In this document: positions 34,064 through 42,711 of the stretch, one piece after another | Layout: the number at the start of each line of letters is the position of its first letter | Numbering within the stretch: the first letter of the stretch is position 1 | Assembly (NCBI RefSeq): GCF_001644025.1 | Contig: NZ_LUUK01000175.1 | Coordinates: 1-47,696, forward strand | Length of the DNA: 47,696 nt | From: Methylomonas koyamae | GTDB taxonomy: Bacteria > Pseudomonadota > Gammaproteobacteria > Methylococcales > Methylomonadaceae | Direction: 5' to 3' | Position numbers and translations under genes: made by a program | Notes under the pieces: model-generated | Database searches by the model: none | Told to the model about the DNA's origin: nothing | Seen by the model: only the letters and a program-made list of their open reading frames with translations

Positions 34064-35953
34064 ATGTCGACCGCAACTCGCGCCGGTAAAACTCCGGCAT
34101 CCGACCTATCCGCATCCGCGGATGACCACACTTCAACCACCGACATCGACGAACAAAACGGCATTAGCCGCCGCTCGTTCATCGGCCGCGCGGCCGCGAT
34201 CACCGCTGCTAGCGTGTTAGGACCAACCTTGCCGGGCGCGGTACAAGCCGCGGTCGGCGAAGGTTATTCCACCGACGATAGTCAAATTCCCGAATCGGTG
34301 GGTCAGGACTTTAGCAAAAAGTACCAGAACGACACGCTGGGTACCCTCCATGCCAAAAAATTGCGTAAACGCGCCTTCAAAGCCCGTTTGGATGCGGCTG
34401 AAATTGATTACAAAGTCGACATTCCGCCTCAGCCCAATAACGGTGACGAATTACGTTATCCCAATTACATAGGTGCCGCGACCAAGGGTTTGCAACATGA
34501 CGACCAAGGCCATGTATTGCCCGTATCCTACGAATCCTATTTAACGGCGCTACGCTCGGGCAAACACGAGGATTTCGAAAACATCCAGTTGGGCGGCACC
34601 GCCAAACTGGCCGGTATTCAGGGCCCATTGACCGCGAGCCTCGAAGGCTTGGCCAACAGCCAGCTGGCCATTCCGGCACCGGCGGAGTTGGCCAGTGCGG
34701 AACTGGCCGCCGACCATATCGAAGTTTATTGGCAGGCGTTGCTGCGCGACGTGCCGTTTACCGAATACCGCGACGACACCGACAACGAGCTGGTACTGGC
34801 CGCAGTCACCGAGCTGAACGACCTGAAAGCCTTTAACGGCCCCAAGGTCGACGGCAAAGTCACGCCCGAGTCCTTATTCCGAGCGACGGCCGCCTATGTT
34901 GACTATAGGTCCGACCCCTCCGGCAAAAAGGCCAAATACCTCGTCCCCGACGGCGCCCTGGACGGTCCTTACATTTCCCAGTTTTTACTCAGGGCGATTC
35001 CGGCCTGGGGCACGATAGCCAGCCAACCGCAAACCCGACCGATCCAAAAAGCCGGCGAGGCCTTCGGCGCCACCTGGGAGGAATGGCTAGCCCTGCGCAA
35101 CGGAAAAGATCTTGGCCGCGGCATCACGCTGGAATCCGGCCGGCGCCACATCATCAACGGCCGAGATCTGGCCACGTTGGCGCGTGGAACCGGACCGACC
35201 TATCTTCACGTCCTGCAAATCCTGAGTGCCGCGCCCAATGCCGACAATCCGTTGCTGGGCGGGGTCGGCGCACCATTGAACCCGGCCAACCCGTACCGAA
35301 ACTCCAAAACCCAGGAAGCCACCGCATCGTCGTTTACCACCGGTTTTGCCCAGGGCTTACTGGCGCTGGCAGCCACCTACGCCACCCGTACCTCTTATTA
35401 CCAAAACTGGTATGTCAACCGCCGGTTGCGCCCGGAAGACTACGGCGGCCTGGTGCACAAAGTCCTAACCAACGGCGCGAATTATCCCTTGCACCCGGAC
35501 GTATTGAATTCAGAGGCGGTGCAGCGGATTTACAAGCAATTCGGCACTTATCTGCTTCCCAGCGCCAGCAATGTCGGCGCGCCAACTCATCCGGGTTACC
35601 CCAGCGGTGCTACGATAGGCGCTGCGGTGCCTATCACCTTGTTGAAAGCGTTCTTCGACGAAAACCACGTGATCCCGAATCCTTTGGAAGTCGATCCCAA
35701 CGACCCGAGCAAACTCCGGCCTTATAGCGGCAAGGATATACTGACGGTCGGCGGGGAACTGAACAAACTGGTCAACAACATCGGTTTTGGTCGAAACTTC
35801 AATAACTTCCATGTGCGCTCGGATATTTCAGCGTCTCACTCTCTGGGCGAGGCCTTGGCGATCAGTCTGTTGCGGAATCAACGCTTTACCTACAACGAAC
35901 CATTCACCGGGTATACCTTCACCAAGTTCGATGGCAGTAAGGTCACCGTTTAG
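34064..35953 (+). CDS. TAT-exported vanadium-dependent haloperoxidase family protein with altered PSGH motif
   Basis: 629 residues from the ATG at 34064 (taaggag eight bases upstream). Residues 34-60, ISRRSFIGRAAAITAASVLG and on, form a twin-arginine signal, so it is a folded periplasmic enzyme. The C-terminal half matches vanadium bromoperoxidases of the algal/cyanobacterial type: WYVNRRLRPEDYGG, DPSKLRPYSGKDILTVGGEL, NNIGFGRNFNNFHVRSD, where the last His is the vanadate ligand, and GEALAISLL. The active-site motif Y-P-[SA]-G-H reads YPSGATIGAA (about residue 512), so the acid-base His is Ala. Halide oxidation may be lost or altered; phosphatase-like chemistry is an alternative. Confidence 0.85.
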   Translation: MSTATRAGKTPASDLSASADDHTSTTDIDEQNGISRRSFIGRAAAITAASVLGPTLPGAVQAAVGEGYSTDDSQIPESVGQDFSKKYQNDTLGTLHAKKLRKRAFKARLDAAEIDYKVDIPPQPNNGDELRYPNYIGAATKGLQHDDQGHVLPVSYESYLTALRSGKHEDFENIQLGGTAKLAGIQGPLTASLEGLANSQLAIPAPAELASAELAADHIEVYWQALLRDVPFTEYRDDTDNELVLAAVTELNDLKAFNGPKVDGKVTPESLFRATAAYVDYRSDPSGKKAKYLVPDGALDGPYISQFLLRAIPAWGTIASQPQTRPIQKAGEAFGATWEEWLALRNGKDLGRGITLESGRRHIINGRDLATLARGTGPTYLHVLQILSAAPNADNPLLGGVGAPLNPANPYRNSKTQEATASSFTTGFAQGLLALAATYATRTSYYQNWYVNRRLRPEDYGGLVHKVLTNGANYPLHPDVLNSEAVQRIYKQFGTYLLPSASNVGAPTHPGYPSGATIGAAVPITLLKAFFDENHVIPNPLEVDPNDPSKLRPYSGKDILTVGGELNKLVNNIGFGRNFNNFHVRSDISASHSLGEALAISLLRNQRFTYNEPFTGYTFTKFDGSKVTV

Positions 35954-35954
35954 A

Positions 35955-36942
35955 ACTCGCGGAGAGCGGCCGTCAATGGCCGAGCCTTTTTCCTTGCTCG
36001 CCACATGCGGGGTCACCTTGCGCTGGCGTAGATTGGCGACAAAGTCTTGGGTGTCATAGTTTTTATCGGCACCCAAGGTCGCGCCCGGCTTGTGGATCGT
36101 ACGCTTGACCATAGCTTGAGCCGCTTCGCGTTCCGCTGTTCCCTTGGCCTGAGTGACTTCGACGTCGACCACCAGGCCGTTACGGTTTTCCATCAAAGCA
36201 TGACCAAGAAATGCCAACTGCGATTTGTCGCCCTCGCTCTTTTTTTACAGCCGCGCGTCGGGATCGGTGCGTGATACGTGAGTCTCGTTGCTGCGCTGCT
36301 CGCCCTTGAAGTTGACCGTGGGATTACGGCCGCCGTCTTCCGGCGGCGGGGTCGAGCCGTCTTTGCTCTCGTCTTTCGCTAACTTGGCCGGTTTGCCGGG
36401 ACGTATCGCGATCCAGCAAAACGGTGGATTTTCGGCCGACATCTTAGGACGCTAGCCCAGGATTGATACCCGGCGTCGCGTTGGACGAAAGGTTCCTCGC
36501 CGTGCAATAGGAACGCCGCTTCGGTCGTCGCTGATGTTCCCGGCGGTGACTTTAAGCGTATCCACCTGGCCGGTTTCGTGATCGACGCCCTTGCGAAACT
36601 GACTGCCGAAGAACCACTGGCCGCCCATTTTGCTGGGAGGCGGCTTGGGTCGCGTACCTTGCTTTAATTTTTGGACGAGGTCGGCTCTGCATGCCGACTC
36701 TTACAAACAACTCGCGTTCACCCAGCGGAAGGTAAACGGCTTACGGCCGTGCCCTTGGCCGGGTGCGTAATGCGGCTCGATCCCAAAACGCATTGAATTG
36801 ATCGAGGAATTTCACGCTAGGTGAGCTTGCCTGGGTAGGCATAGTCGACACCGGCGAAGCGGATTTGTTAGGAGGGCTTCATGGCGGGTTTCTCGAACAG
36901 CGGCTTAATTCACTCGCAGCCATTAATCGCAGGTTCCTTTAA
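35955..36942 (-). mobile_element. Degraded IS5-family element (transposase pseudogene)
   Basis: Read on the minus strand, it starts near 36942 with ggaacctgcgattaa, similar to the right-hand element's end at 47309. Fragments of an IS5-type transposase follow: IRFAGVDYAYPGKLT (interrupted by stops), then IEPHYAPGQGHGRKPF, then GSQFRKGVDHETGQVDTLKV, NFKGEQRSNETHVSRTDPDA, a TAA where Tyr is expected, and GHALMENRNGLVVDVEVTQ through GADKNYDTQDFVANLRQRKV to GSAIDGRSPR, where it is cut off next to the haloperoxidase stop. Several frameshifts, stops and deletions make it inactive. The C-terminal end and right inverted repeat are missing. Confidence 0.8.
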
Positions 36943-37047
36943 GTAATCATTGCCGCACAGGCGGCTAACTGATCAGGCTTTGCTGCTGTAGCGGCAGCCC
37001 AAAAAGGCCTCCTATAAATTATCTATATGTTTTTAAAAGATATTTAT

Positions 37048-37064
37048 TTGGCACGGTTTTAGCG
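37048..37064 (+). promoter_or_regulatory. Sigma-54 (-24/-12) promoter of the organosulfur operon
   Basis: TTGGCACGGTTTTAGCG has a perfect -24 box (TTGGCACG), correct 12-base spacing between GG and GC, and a -12 box TAGCG differing from TTGCW at two positions. Transcription would start about 12 bases after the -12 GC (near 37075), giving an ~87-base leader before the porin ATG. A sigma-54 activator of the SfnR type is encoded at the end of the cluster, which makes this site credible. Confidence 0.75.
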
Positions 37065-37074
37065 TATTCGGAAA

Positions 37075-37141
37075 TAGGCGATGTAAGCCTAATGATGATC
37101 CGAAAGATCGGATTGATAAAGCTCGCTAGAAGAGCTTTTTT
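37075..37141 (+). terminator. Leader hairpins ending in an intrinsic-terminator-like structure (possible attenuator)
   Basis: Three consecutive small hairpins follow the promoter: TAGGC/GCCTA (37075-37091), CCGA/TCGG with loop AAGA (37100-37111) and AAGCTC/GAGCTT with a 7-base loop (37119-37137), the last directly followed by a T run (37138-37141). The T run continues from the stem's own TT. The terminator lies between the sigma-54 promoter and the first gene's ATG at 37162. It may attenuate the operon, release a small RNA, or simply end transcription entering from the left. No known riboswitch motif is recognisable. Confidence 0.5.
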
Positions 37142-37161
37142 ACAACTGTGAGTACCAATCA

Positions 37162-38526
37162 ATGAAAATAAGTTTTAATTCTCAGCTTAAATCTATTTCA
37201 GGTTTAAAAGGACTGTATGTATTCACAGTAACTGGAACGCTGATGAATATTTCCAGTTGCGTGTGGGCATTAAATTCCGGCACGGATCTGGATTTGAGTT
37301 TAAAGCCCATCGCCGGCGGCATGGCTGGCGCCGCTTTTGTTCGCCCTCAAGAAGTGTCCGCTGCTGTGTTTGGCAATCCGGCCACCTTGACGCAATTTAA
37401 AGGGTTTAATTTTGGCTTGGGCGCGGCGATTTTGGAACCCGAAGTCTATAGCCAACAAAGCAATGCCGGTTTCAGCAACGAATCGCACAGTCAAGCAGCA
37501 AATTATATTGCCCCCGATGTCGCATTAAGCGGGGAAGTAGCGCAGGGCTTGGTCATCGGCGCCGGTATTGGCGTGGATTCGGGTTTGGGTGCCGATTACA
37601 GAACGCAGCCGATCAATGCCGGCGCGGGTCTGGGTTTGCAAGGCAACGGTGTCGCCGGTGCGGCAACGCTGCCGTTACAAGTCGAATTGCTATCCTTTAG
37701 CGCCAACTTGGCGGCAGCCTATGAAATTACCCCCAAGTTATCGGTGGGGGCCGCATTGACGGTGGGCTACGGCATCGGTCAGCTGGGTACCGGCGGCAAC
37801 AGCAGCGGCTTACAAAGCTTGACGGGCAATTTTGGCGGCACCACCGCCAGTTCGCACAATATCTCAACTCGCGGCTCGCTAGGCGCGACCTACCAGTTAT
37901 TACCCGAGCTTTCCGTTGGCGTTTCAGTTAAGAGCCCGCTGAAATATAGCTATCGCAACGTCTTATCCACTACCGTGGGTGGCAACGATCGATACCAGAC
38001 GCTGCATGTCGAACAACCCTTTGAAGTTACTTGGGGACTGGCTGGCAATCCGACTCGGAATTTGTTGCTTGAAGCCGATGTGCTTTGGAAACGTTGGTCC
38101 GAATCCTCGCTGTATCAAGACATTTATCAAGACCAGTTCCTGGCATTGCTGGGTGGACAGTGGAGCCAAGGCAATTGGCAATTTCGTGGCGGCTATAGCT
38201 ATGCCAGCGATGTCTTGCGCGATAAACCGAACGGCACGGTTTCCGGTGCTTCCGGCCTCGGCACACTACCGCTCGACACCCCAGTTCCCGGTGTCCTCAA
38301 TCAGAACGACTTAATCAAAGTCGTGCAAACCACCCTGGGCCCCGTGGTCTGGCAACACACCGTAACCGCCGGTCTCGGATATCAATTCAATCCCAAATTC
38401 CGCTTGGACGCATTTGGTGCGTACGCCTTTGAGGGTTCGGCGCATCGCGAAACGCTGGCGCTGGGCAGTTATTCGGTAAATGGCAGTGAATGGTCGATAG
38501 GCGCCGGGGCGAATTTCCATTTTTAA
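37162..38526 (+). CDS. OmpP1/FadL-family outer membrane transporter of the organosulfur cluster
   Basis: 454 residues; a long signal region (cleavage near residues 36-37, VWA/LN). The mature N-terminus LNSGTDLDLSLKPIAGGMAG and VFGNPATLTQFKG correspond to the FadL hatch (NPA motif). Antiparallel amphipathic strands end in a terminal aromatic residue (GAGANFHF). It is first behind the sigma-54 promoter and presumably admits the organosulfur substrate across the outer membrane. No ABC importer (SsuABC-type) occurs in the cluster, which suits a small or hydrophobic neutral substrate such as dimethyl sulfone that crosses the inner membrane by itself. Confidence 0.85.
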   Translation: MKISFNSQLKSISGLKGLYVFTVTGTLMNISSCVWALNSGTDLDLSLKPIAGGMAGAAFVRPQEVSAAVFGNPATLTQFKGFNFGLGAAILEPEVYSQQSNAGFSNESHSQAANYIAPDVALSGEVAQGLVIGAGIGVDSGLGADYRTQPINAGAGLGLQGNGVAGAATLPLQVELLSFSANLAAAYEITPKLSVGAALTVGYGIGQLGTGGNSSGLQSLTGNFGGTTASSHNISTRGSLGATYQLLPELSVGVSVKSPLKYSYRNVLSTTVGGNDRYQTLHVEQPFEVTWGLAGNPTRNLLLEADVLWKRWSESSLYQDIYQDQFLALLGGQWSQGNWQFRGGYSYASDVLRDKPNGTVSGASGLGTLPLDTPVPGVLNQNDLIKVVQTTLGPVVWQHTVTAGLGYQFNPKFRLDAFGAYAFEGSAHRETLALGSYSVNGSEWSIGAGANFHF

Positions 38527-38578
38527 GTGATTTAGTTTACTAGGCTTTCTTTAACTTATTTACTGGTTTTAAATATTC

Positions 38579-39148
38579 ATGAGCAAATTAAATGTAGTGG
38601 TGGTTTCCGGCAACCTGGGATCCCCGTCAAAAACCCTGGTATTAGCTGAACAGATATTGGCCGAATTGGAATTACTTACGCCGATAAAATCCACGATTTT
38701 TCAGCTTGCGGAATGGGCGGCTATATTCGGTCCGGCTCGACACCCAGGAGAATTGAACGATGAAGCCCGCAAGGTATTGCAAACCATAGCCTCGGCCGAT
38801 CTGCTGATTGCAGTTAGTCCGGTTTATAAAGGTTCCTATACCGGCGCTTTCAAGCATTTAATCGACTTTATCGATCCTAATGCTTTGGTCGGCGTGCCGG
38901 TGATTTTGGCCGCTACTGGCGGGGGCTACAAACACGCGTTGGTCATCGAGCATCAACTGCGTCCATTGTTTGCATTCTTTGGCGCAAACGCCTTGCCGGT
39001 TGGCATTTATGCGGCGGAGCAGGATTACGATGGCCAACGTTTTGCCGAACCCGTCGTACTGGAACGCATCTCGGCGGCGGCAAAACAGGCCGTTGATGCC
39101 GCCCAAACCCGCATTCACTCTCTTCAAACCACTCAGAAAATCGCATAA
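38579..39148 (+). CDS. msuE: NAD(P)H-dependent FMN reductase (MsuE/SfnF-like)
   Basis: A 189-residue flavodoxin-fold reductase. VVVSGNLGSPSKTL binds FMN phosphate, and AVSPVYKGSYTGAFKHLIDF is the conserved flavin-ring loop of MsuE/SsuE-type reductases; VGVPVILAATGGGYKHAL is the third signature. It supplies free FMNH2 to two-component monooxygenases, fitting the three such enzymes downstream. The start has no strong ribosome site, but the porin stop lies only 52 bases upstream. SfnF of Pseudomonas would be an equally good name; only the reductase function is secure. Confidence 0.85.
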   Translation: MSKLNVVVVSGNLGSPSKTLVLAEQILAELELLTPIKSTIFQLAEWAAIFGPARHPGELNDEARKVLQTIASADLLIAVSPVYKGSYTGAFKHLIDFIDPNALVGVPVILAATGGGYKHALVIEHQLRPLFAFFGANALPVGIYAAEQDYDGQRFAEPVVLERISAAAKQAVDAAQTRIHSLQTTQKIA

Positions 39149-39160
39149 GGAAATTCCACC

Positions 39161-40342
39161 ATGGCTCAACATGATTACGAAAAAATTCGCACCGACATTC
39201 GCAAACTGGTCGATGAGGTGATACGACCCAACGCTGAAAAAACCGATGAAGGCGTATTCCCACGGGAAAATCTGAATGCCTTGGCCAAGGAAGGTTGGAA
39301 CGGTGTGCTAATTTCAAAGGAATACGGCGGGTTGGGCTTGGACCACGTGGCTTTCTCGATAGTTGCCGAGGAAATTGGCCGTGCCTGCGCTTCCACCGGA
39401 CTGGTATACGTGATGCACACCGGTGCCGCGCAAACCATCAATCTGTTCGGAAATCACGATCAGAAGGAACGTTGGCTGAAACCGGCGCGCGACGGTCTGG
39501 TCGGCACTTACTCAACCAGCGAAAAAGCGTCTGGCGGACACTGGTGGTTCAATTTCAGCGAAGCATCTCGAGACGGCGACAGCCACTACTTGTTAAACGC
39601 GGAAAAATCCTTCACCACCAGTGCCGGCCAGGCGGACTATTACATTTTTCAAACGCGATCGCCGGGTGCCAAGGGGCCGACCGACATCAGCTTTTTTATC
39701 GTCGATTCCAAGTTGCCCGGCATTAGCCACGGTATCTGGGAGGCCTTGGGTGTCCGGGGGAATCACAGCGGCCCGATTACCTATAAGGACGTGCGGGTGG
39801 AAACGCGCAACCGTTTGGGCGAAGAAGGCCAAGGCAAGGACATCGTCTACCACGGCGTATCTCCGGTTTATCTGATCGGCTTGGGAGCGGTGTGGCACGG
39901 CGTGGCACGTGCTGCCCTGGAAAGAGCATCGGAACATTTATCCGCCAACATACATCGCGACTTTAATCGCAAACTTTCGGACTACCAAGTGCTGAGACAA
40001 CAATTGGGCGAATCCAAAGTGTTGATCGAGAGCCTTGGTCCGTGGCAACGCGAACTGGCACGGAAACTGGACGATTTACAGGCTAATGGAGAACCACAAG
40101 GCCAAATCTTGATTCCGCTGACCGAATTCAAGGTACATGCCGCCGAAGTGGCGAATATCTCGGCGCGCAACGCGCTGGATGTCAGTGGCGGTTACGGCTA
40201 CAAAAAAGGTCCCATCGAACGCATTTTCCGCGACGCCCGCGCCGGTATCGGTATGGGGCCGTCCAACAATATCGCGCGCGAATGGATAGGCAAAGTTCTG
40301 GTCGGGTTACCGCTGGAATTGTTCGAGGCTGGTGGCGAATAA
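39161..40342 (+). CDS. Acyl-CoA dehydrogenase-family flavoprotein of the organosulfur cluster (SfnA-like position)
   Basis: A 393-residue acyl-CoA-dehydrogenase fold protein (aagga before the ATG). GLGLDHVAFSIVAEEIGRAC and AEKSFTTSAGQADYYIFQT are helical and strand domain signatures; the C-terminal part has FKVHAAEVANISARNALDVS then GGYGYKKGPIERIFRDARAG, including the R-D-A-R motif. The catalytic base typical of fatty-acyl enzymes is not clear to me. In sulfone/sulfonate gene sets such proteins act either as flavin monooxygenases or as true dehydrogenases. It lies between the FMN reductase and SfnG genes, so a redox step on a sulfur compound is the likely role. Exact reaction unknown. Confidence 0.75.
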   Translation: MAQHDYEKIRTDIRKLVDEVIRPNAEKTDEGVFPRENLNALAKEGWNGVLISKEYGGLGLDHVAFSIVAEEIGRACASTGLVYVMHTGAAQTINLFGNHDQKERWLKPARDGLVGTYSTSEKASGGHWWFNFSEASRDGDSHYLLNAEKSFTTSAGQADYYIFQTRSPGAKGPTDISFFIVDSKLPGISHGIWEALGVRGNHSGPITYKDVRVETRNRLGEEGQGKDIVYHGVSPVYLIGLGAVWHGVARAALERASEHLSANIHRDFNRKLSDYQVLRQQLGESKVLIESLGPWQRELARKLDDLQANGEPQGQILIPLTEFKVHAAEVANISARNALDVSGGYGYKKGPIERIFRDARAGIGMGPSNNIAREWIGKVLVGLPLELFEAGGE

Positions 40343-40426
40343 CCGGCCAACCATCCATCTTATCTGCCCGGATGCAGCCCATGCGGGGCGTCCGGACTCT
40401 TTTTGCGCGATAAAGGAGCCACTATT

Positions 40427-41530
40427 GTGAGTCTGCCATCTTCAAATCAACTCTCTCCGATTAAGTTTGCCTACTGGGTACCCAACGTCAGTGGTGGATT
40501 AATCATCAGTAATATCGAACAGCGCACCAGTTGGGATATTGACTATAACCGCAAGCTGGCAAGGATTGCCGAAGAAGCCGGCTTTGAATACGCGCTCAGT
40601 CAAATTCGCTTTACGGCCGGTTACGGCGCCGAGTACCAGCACGAGTCGATCTCGTTCAGTCATGCGTTATTGGAGTCCACCTCAACGCTGAAAGTGATCG
40701 CGGCGGTTTTGCCCGGCCCTTGGCACCCGGCAGTGCTAGCCAAACAAATTGCCACCATCGATCACTTAAGCGGGGGACGTGTTGCCGTGAATATTGTCAG
40801 CGGCTGGTTTCGAGGCGAATTTACGGCCATCGGCGAACACTGGCTGGAGCACGATGAGCGCTATCGGCGCTCGGAAGAATTTATCAGAGCCATTAAAGGC
40901 ATTTGGACCGCGGATAACTTTAATTTCCAAGGCGATTTTTACCGCTTTCACGATTACTCGTTGAAGCCAAAACCGCTACAACAGCCACATCCCGAGATTT
41001 TCCAGGGCGGCAGTTCGCGCGCGGCCCGGGATATGGCATCGCGAGTATCGGATTGGTATTTCACTAACGGCAATACTGTGGAAGGCATCAAAGCCCAAGT
41101 GGACGATATTCGCGCCAAGGCCTCGGCAAACGGGCATTCGGTCAAAATTGGCGTCAACGCCTTTGTCATCGCTCGCGATACCGAAGCGGAAGCCAAGGCC
41201 GTGTTGCACGAAATTATCGACAAAGCCAATCCGGAGGCCGTGAAGGCTTTCAGCCATGAAGTGCAGCAAGCCGGTAAAGCGTCTCCGGAGGGGGAAGGTA
41301 ATTGGGCTAAATCCACTTTAGAAGACTTGGTGCAATACAACGACGGTTTTAAGACTAACTTGATCGGTACCCCCGAGCAAATTGCCGAGCGTATCGTGGC
41401 ATTGAAACATATCGGAGTTGATTTGGTGCTGACCGGCTTTCTGCACTTTCAAGAAGAAGTGGCCTATTTTGGCAAACATGTGCTGCCGCTGGTCAGACAA
41501 TTGGAAAACGAACAATCGGTGGCTGCCTGA
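40427..41530 (+). CDS. sfnG: Dimethyl-sulfone monooxygenase SfnG
   Basis: 367 residues, bacterial-luciferase-like (LLM) FMNH2-dependent monooxygenase closely resembling Pseudomonas SfnG over its whole length: FAYWVPNVSGGLIISNIEQR, LSQIRFTAGYGAEYQHES, LPGPWHPAVLAKQIATIDHL, GGRVAVNIVSGWFRGEF, FQGGSSRAARDMASRVSDWY and NLIGTPEQIAERIVALK. SfnG cleaves dimethyl sulfone to methanesulfinate and formaldehyde. I take the GTG at 40427, with AAGGAG nine bases upstream; a TTG at 40403 is less likely. Its stop overlaps the next start (TGATG). Confidence 0.9.
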   Translation: MSLPSSNQLSPIKFAYWVPNVSGGLIISNIEQRTSWDIDYNRKLARIAEEAGFEYALSQIRFTAGYGAEYQHESISFSHALLESTSTLKVIAAVLPGPWHPAVLAKQIATIDHLSGGRVAVNIVSGWFRGEFTAIGEHWLEHDERYRRSEEFIRAIKGIWTADNFNFQGDFYRFHDYSLKPKPLQQPHPEIFQGGSSRAARDMASRVSDWYFTNGNTVEGIKAQVDDIRAKASANGHSVKIGVNAFVIARDTEAEAKAVLHEIIDKANPEAVKAFSHEVQQAGKASPEGEGNWAKSTLEDLVQYNDGFKTNLIGTPEQIAERIVALKHIGVDLVLTGFLHFQEEVAYFGKHVLPLVRQLENEQSVAA

Positions 41531-42711
41531 TGGGCACTAAGGTGGCGAATTGCCAAGTACAAGCCGTGTTCGAGCAGGCCGAGCGGCTTGCCGCCGATTT
41601 CGCCAAAACCGCGATCGAAAGAGATCGTTTGGGCGGTACGGCAAAGGCGGAGCGCGACCAGCTGCGCGCCAGCGGGCTGTTGAAACTCATCATTCCCGGA
41701 GAATTTGGAGGCTTTGGTTTTAATTGGCATGACACCTTGCGTGTCGTTCGGATTATTTCCCGAGCAGACAGTTCATTGGGCCACTTGTTTGGCTTTCAGC
41801 ATTTACTACTGGCGACCGTGAGACTGTTCGGCGACCAATGGCGGCACTTTTACCAAGAAACGGCCGAACACAATTGGTTTTGGGGGAATACCTTAAATCC
41901 GTTGGATACCCGCGCGAAATTGATTGCGGATGGCGCCGATTGGTTGATAGACGGCCATAAGAGCTTTTGCTCTGGCGCCTTGGATGCCGATTATCTGATC
42001 GTTTCGGCATTACGCGAGCCCGACGGCAAGCTTTTTATAGCCGCGTTACCGCCGAACCGCCCAGGCATTACCCGCTTTGCCGATTGGAACAACATGGGGC
42101 AGCGCCAGACTGACAGCGGCAGTGTCGCGTTCGACCATGTGCGTGTCTACGATCACGAAATCCTGCGTAACCCAGGACCGTTGGGAAGTGTCTTCGCGAC
42201 TCTTAGGCCGTTGATCGCGCAGCTTGTCCTAACCAATATTTACCTAGGTATAGCCGAAGGTGCGTTGGCCGAGGCGAGGCAATATACCCGCTCGCAAAGT
42301 CGGGCATGGTTTCTATCCGGCGTGGAAAGTGCCACGCAAGACCCTTATACCTTAAAGAAATATGGCGAGTTTTGGGTGGATATCAATGCCGCGGCGTTGG
42401 CGACAGACTATGCCGCGCAAGCCTTGGATCTGGCGTGGAGCAAAGAGGACGCTTTGACCGTGCAGGAGCGCGCCGATACTGCGATTGCCGCCGCCACTGC
42501 CAAAGTGTTGGCAACCCGCTCCGGATTGGATGTGACGCAGCGCTTGTTCGAAGTAACCGGTGCGAGAGCAACCACCGCTCAAGCCGGCTTCGATCGCTTC
42601 TGGCGTAATCTGCGCACCCATTCGTTGCACGATCCGGTTGATTACAAATTGGCGGATTTGGGGGCGTGGGTATTGAACGGCCAAGCCCCTAAACCCAGCT
42701 TTTACTCATGA
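41530..42711 (+). CDS. sfnB: DszC/SfnB-type FMNH2-dependent monooxygenase (acyl-CoA dehydrogenase fold)
   Basis: 393 residues. The family's conserved pieces are [57 protein letters not shown] and, near the C-terminus, [20 protein letters not shown], a DszC/SfnB hallmark. DszC oxidises dibenzothiophene to its sulfone; relatives such as MsuC oxidise methanesulfinate to methanesulfonate. Here the second reaction would bridge SfnG to the SsuD-like enzyme. Placement with one-base overlap after sfnG supports this. The exact subfamily (SfnB or MsuC) cannot be told by eye. Confidence 0.8.
   Translation: MGTKVANCQVQAVFEQAERLAADFAKTAIERDRLGGTAKAERDQLRASGLLKLIIPGEFGGFGFNWHDTLRVVRIISRADSSLGHLFGFQHLLLATVRLFGDQWRHFYQETAEHNWFWGNTLNPLDTRAKLIADGADWLIDGHKSFCSGALDADYLIVSALREPDGKLFIAALPPNRPGITRFADWNNMGQRQTDSGSVAFDHVRVYDHEILRNPGPLGSVFATLRPLIAQLVLTNIYLGIAEGALAEARQYTRSQSRAWFLSGVESATQDPYTLKKYGEFWVDINAAALATDYAAQALDLAWSKEDALTVQERADTAIAAATAKVLATRSGLDVTQRLFEVTGARATTAQAGFDRFWRNLRTHSLHDPVDYKLADLGAWVLNGQAPKPSFYS

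Noticed and set aside
37075-37161. SAM or other known sulfur riboswitch in the organosulfur leader
   Set aside because: The leader is too short and lacks the SAM-I/SAM-II core motifs; only simple hairpins are visible.
39161-40342. Fatty-acid beta-oxidation acyl-CoA dehydrogenase
   Set aside because: The fold fits, but placement between an FMN reductase gene and sfnG makes a sulfur-related role more likely; no other beta-oxidation gene is nearby.
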